From assembly GCF_016755875.1 (NCBI RefSeq), contig NZ_BNED01000005.1, forward strand, positions 682,001 through 746,000: a DNA stretch of 64,000 nt. Reading direction: 5' to 3'. Under the pieces are notes generated by a model. It made no database searches, was not told the DNA's origin, and saw only the letters and a program-made list of their open reading frames with translations. Source of the stretch: Streptomyces spororaveus. GTDB taxonomy: Bacteria > Actinomycetota > Actinomycetes > Streptomycetales > Streptomycetaceae. A program made the position numbers and the translations under genes. Below, in pieces: positions 62,871 to 64,000 of the stretch (its first letter is position 1; each line of letters opens with the position of its first letter).

Positions 62871-64000
62871 ACCATGAGGGGGGTGGGCGTGCAGGAGGCC
62901 CTCCCGTCGTCGGCGCCGCCTGGTCGCCGAGTGCGTCGCTCGTCGCGGGGTGGGTTACTGCGGGCGCTGGTGGCAGGTCTCGTCCTACTGGCCGGCCTGG
63001 CCCTGCCCATGGTGGCCCCGCAGCCCTCCCAGGCCGTGCCGCCCGGCACCTATGCCTACGTCGCCAACTTCCTGGATGACACGGTGTCGGTGATCGACAC
63101 GGCGACGAACACGGTGGTGGTCACGGTTCCCGTCGGCGGTGCGCCGTGGGGGGTGGCGGTGTCACCGGACGGCACCCGCGCCTACGTCACCAACCGCACC
63201 GATGGCACGGTGTCCGTGATCAACACCATGACCGACACGGTCGTCGCCACCGTCCCCGTCGGCCTTGAGCCCCTGGGGGTGGCGGTGTCGCCGGACGGCA
63301 CCCGCGCCTACGTCACCAGCTACGGCGCCGACACGGTGTCCGTGATCAGCACGGCGACGAACACGGTCCTCACCACCATCCCCGTCGGCGATACGCCCAT
63401 CGGGGTGACGGTGTCGCCGAACGGCACCCGCGCCTACGTCACTAATTCCGGCGCCGACACGGTGTCCGTGATCAACGCCGCCACCAATACCGTCGTAGCC
63501 ACCATCCCCGTCGGCGACTTCCCGTTCGGGGTGGCGGTGTCACCGGACAGCACCCGCGCCTACGTCACCAATTCCGACGGCGACACGGCGTCTGTGATCA
63601 ACACGGCGACGAGCACGGTCCTCGCCACCATCCCCGTCGGCGATGCACCCCAGGGGGTGGCGGTGTCGCGGGACGGCATCCGCGCCTACGTCATCAACGC
63701 CGGCGGCGACACGGTGTCCGTGATCAACACGGCGACGAACACGGTCCTCGCCACCATCCCCGTCGGCGATGCACCCCGAGAGGTGGCGGTGTCGCCGGAC
63801 GGCACCCGCGCCTACGTCACCAACGCCAACGACGACACCGTGTCCGTGATCAACACCGCCACCAACACCGTCGTGGCCACCATCCCCGTCAACGACCTCC
63901 CGTTCGGGGTGGCGATCGGGGTCGTGCCCCGGCCGGCGCCGACGCTGACGCTGATCAAGCTCACCGCCGGCGGGACGTTCACCCGGGGCGGGCAGGGCGC
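62856..64000 (+). CDS. YVTN beta-propeller repeat surface protein (3' end outside window)
   Basis: From GTG 62856 with GGGAGGA upstream, the frame is open to the window edge, at least 381 residues. A signal peptide (RRSSRGGLLRALVAGLVLLAGLALP, cleavage near SQA) is followed by seven tandem repeats of 42 residues (126 bp), each with GVAVSPDGTRAYVTN, DTVSVI and TNTVVATIPVG, the YVTN family beta-propeller (surface-layer-like). The last visible residues (PTLTLIKLTAGGTFTRGG) open a different domain, probably a DUF11-like repeat. It is likely an extracellular adhesion or surface protein. Repeats are close to identical at DNA level, which favours copy-number change. Confidence 0.9.
   Translation, partial: MTICQTMRGVGVQEALPSSAPPGRRVRRSSRGGLLRALVAGLVLLAGLALPMVAPQPSQAVPPGTYAYVANFLDDTVSVIDTATNTVVVTVPVGGAPWGVAVSPDGTRAYVTNRTDGTVSVINTMTDTVVATVPVGLEPLGVAVSPDGTRAYVTSYGADTVSVISTATNTVLTTIPVGDTPIGVTVSPNGTRAYVTNSGADTVSVINAATNTVVATIPVGDFPFGVAVSPDSTRAYVTNSDGDTASVINTATSTVLATIPVGDAPQGVAVSRDGIRAYVINAGGDTVSVINTATNTVLATIPVGDAPREVAVSPDGTRAYVTNANDDTVSVINTATNTVVATIPVNDLPFGVAIGVVPRPAPTLTLIKLTAGGTFTRGGQG

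Noticed and set aside
63051..63930. Regular repeats considered as a CRISPR array
   Set aside because: Repeats are 126 bp, coding in one frame and without unique spacers; they are beta-propeller repeats.

Overview
The window is chromosomal DNA from a high-GC actinomycete, most likely Streptomyces or a close relative. The evidence is very high third-position GC, AGGAGG-type ribosome sites with many GTG/TTG starts, and several families typical of the genus (SAV_915, DUF5133, DUF5994, DUF4232 and DUF2231 proteins). I see no rRNA, tRNA, CRISPR array, prophage or intact insertion sequence. Both ends cut through genes: a CopC-CopD copper protein on the left and a YVTN beta-propeller protein on the right.

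Layout. 1-4.1 kb: copper protein, DUF4232 lipoprotein, a small CBM48-like protein, DUF5133 and an alpha/beta hydrolase preceded by a possible 17-aa leader ORF. 4.4-9.2 kb: a Cys-containing micro-ORF coupled to a NUDIX-phosphotransferase fusion, a two-gene unit with an XRE/glycine-zipper membrane protein, and a DUF4246 putative dioxygenase. 9.4-22.5 kb: DUF475/TerC-like protein, an SDR with a zinc-knuckle-like N-terminus, a NADAR protein, an MFS exporter, a GH15 glucanohydrolase, DUF2231, CorA, a decayed universal stress protein, SAV_915 and lysA. 22.5-35.3 kb: a potassium region with two APC permeases (one KimA-like), a truncated DUF4118 gene and the operon micro-ORF-kdpF-kdpA-kdpB-kdpC-kdpE-kdpD. 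A strongly folded RNA element lies between kdpC and kdpE.

35.4-45.5 kb: serine hydrolase, a membrane protein with a divergent HTH/MarR-type regulator, a secreted trypsin-like protease, SulP transporter, PPK2, a DevS-like GAF histidine kinase, a PNPOx-like protein and a STAS antagonist. 45.8-53.0 kb: an arsenic island with MFS exporter, ArsO-like flavoprotein, Cys-rich miniprotein, ArsR with three operator copies, an internally deleted ArsN, TauE-like exporter, UDG-like protein, a 24-aa oxidoreductase stub, AqpS-like channel, a second ArsR with a nested palindrome, and ArsC. Its right edge cuts into an ECF vitamin-transporter ATPase gene whose 3' half and S component survive. 54.9-55.7 kb: a yybP-ykoY-type (Mn2+) riboswitch in front of a GDT1/TMEM165 exporter. 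55.9-64 kb: a PP2C phosphatase, a GNAT-AAA+ fusion, a four-gene minus-strand cluster with DUF5994 facing a second DUF5994 gene, a winged-helix regulator divergent from a STAS protein whose usual Ser is Cys, and the start of the beta-propeller gene.

How the parts fit. Potassium uptake is concentrated at 22-35 kb. Arsenic handling follows the ArsC plus aquaglyceroporin logic known from Sinorhizobium, since no ArsB or Acr3 is present. Partner-switching components (two STAS proteins and a SpoIIE-type PP2C) and the DevS/PPK2/PNPOx group suggest general stress or dormancy signalling. The arsenic island carries several deletion scars, which points to repeated recombination there.
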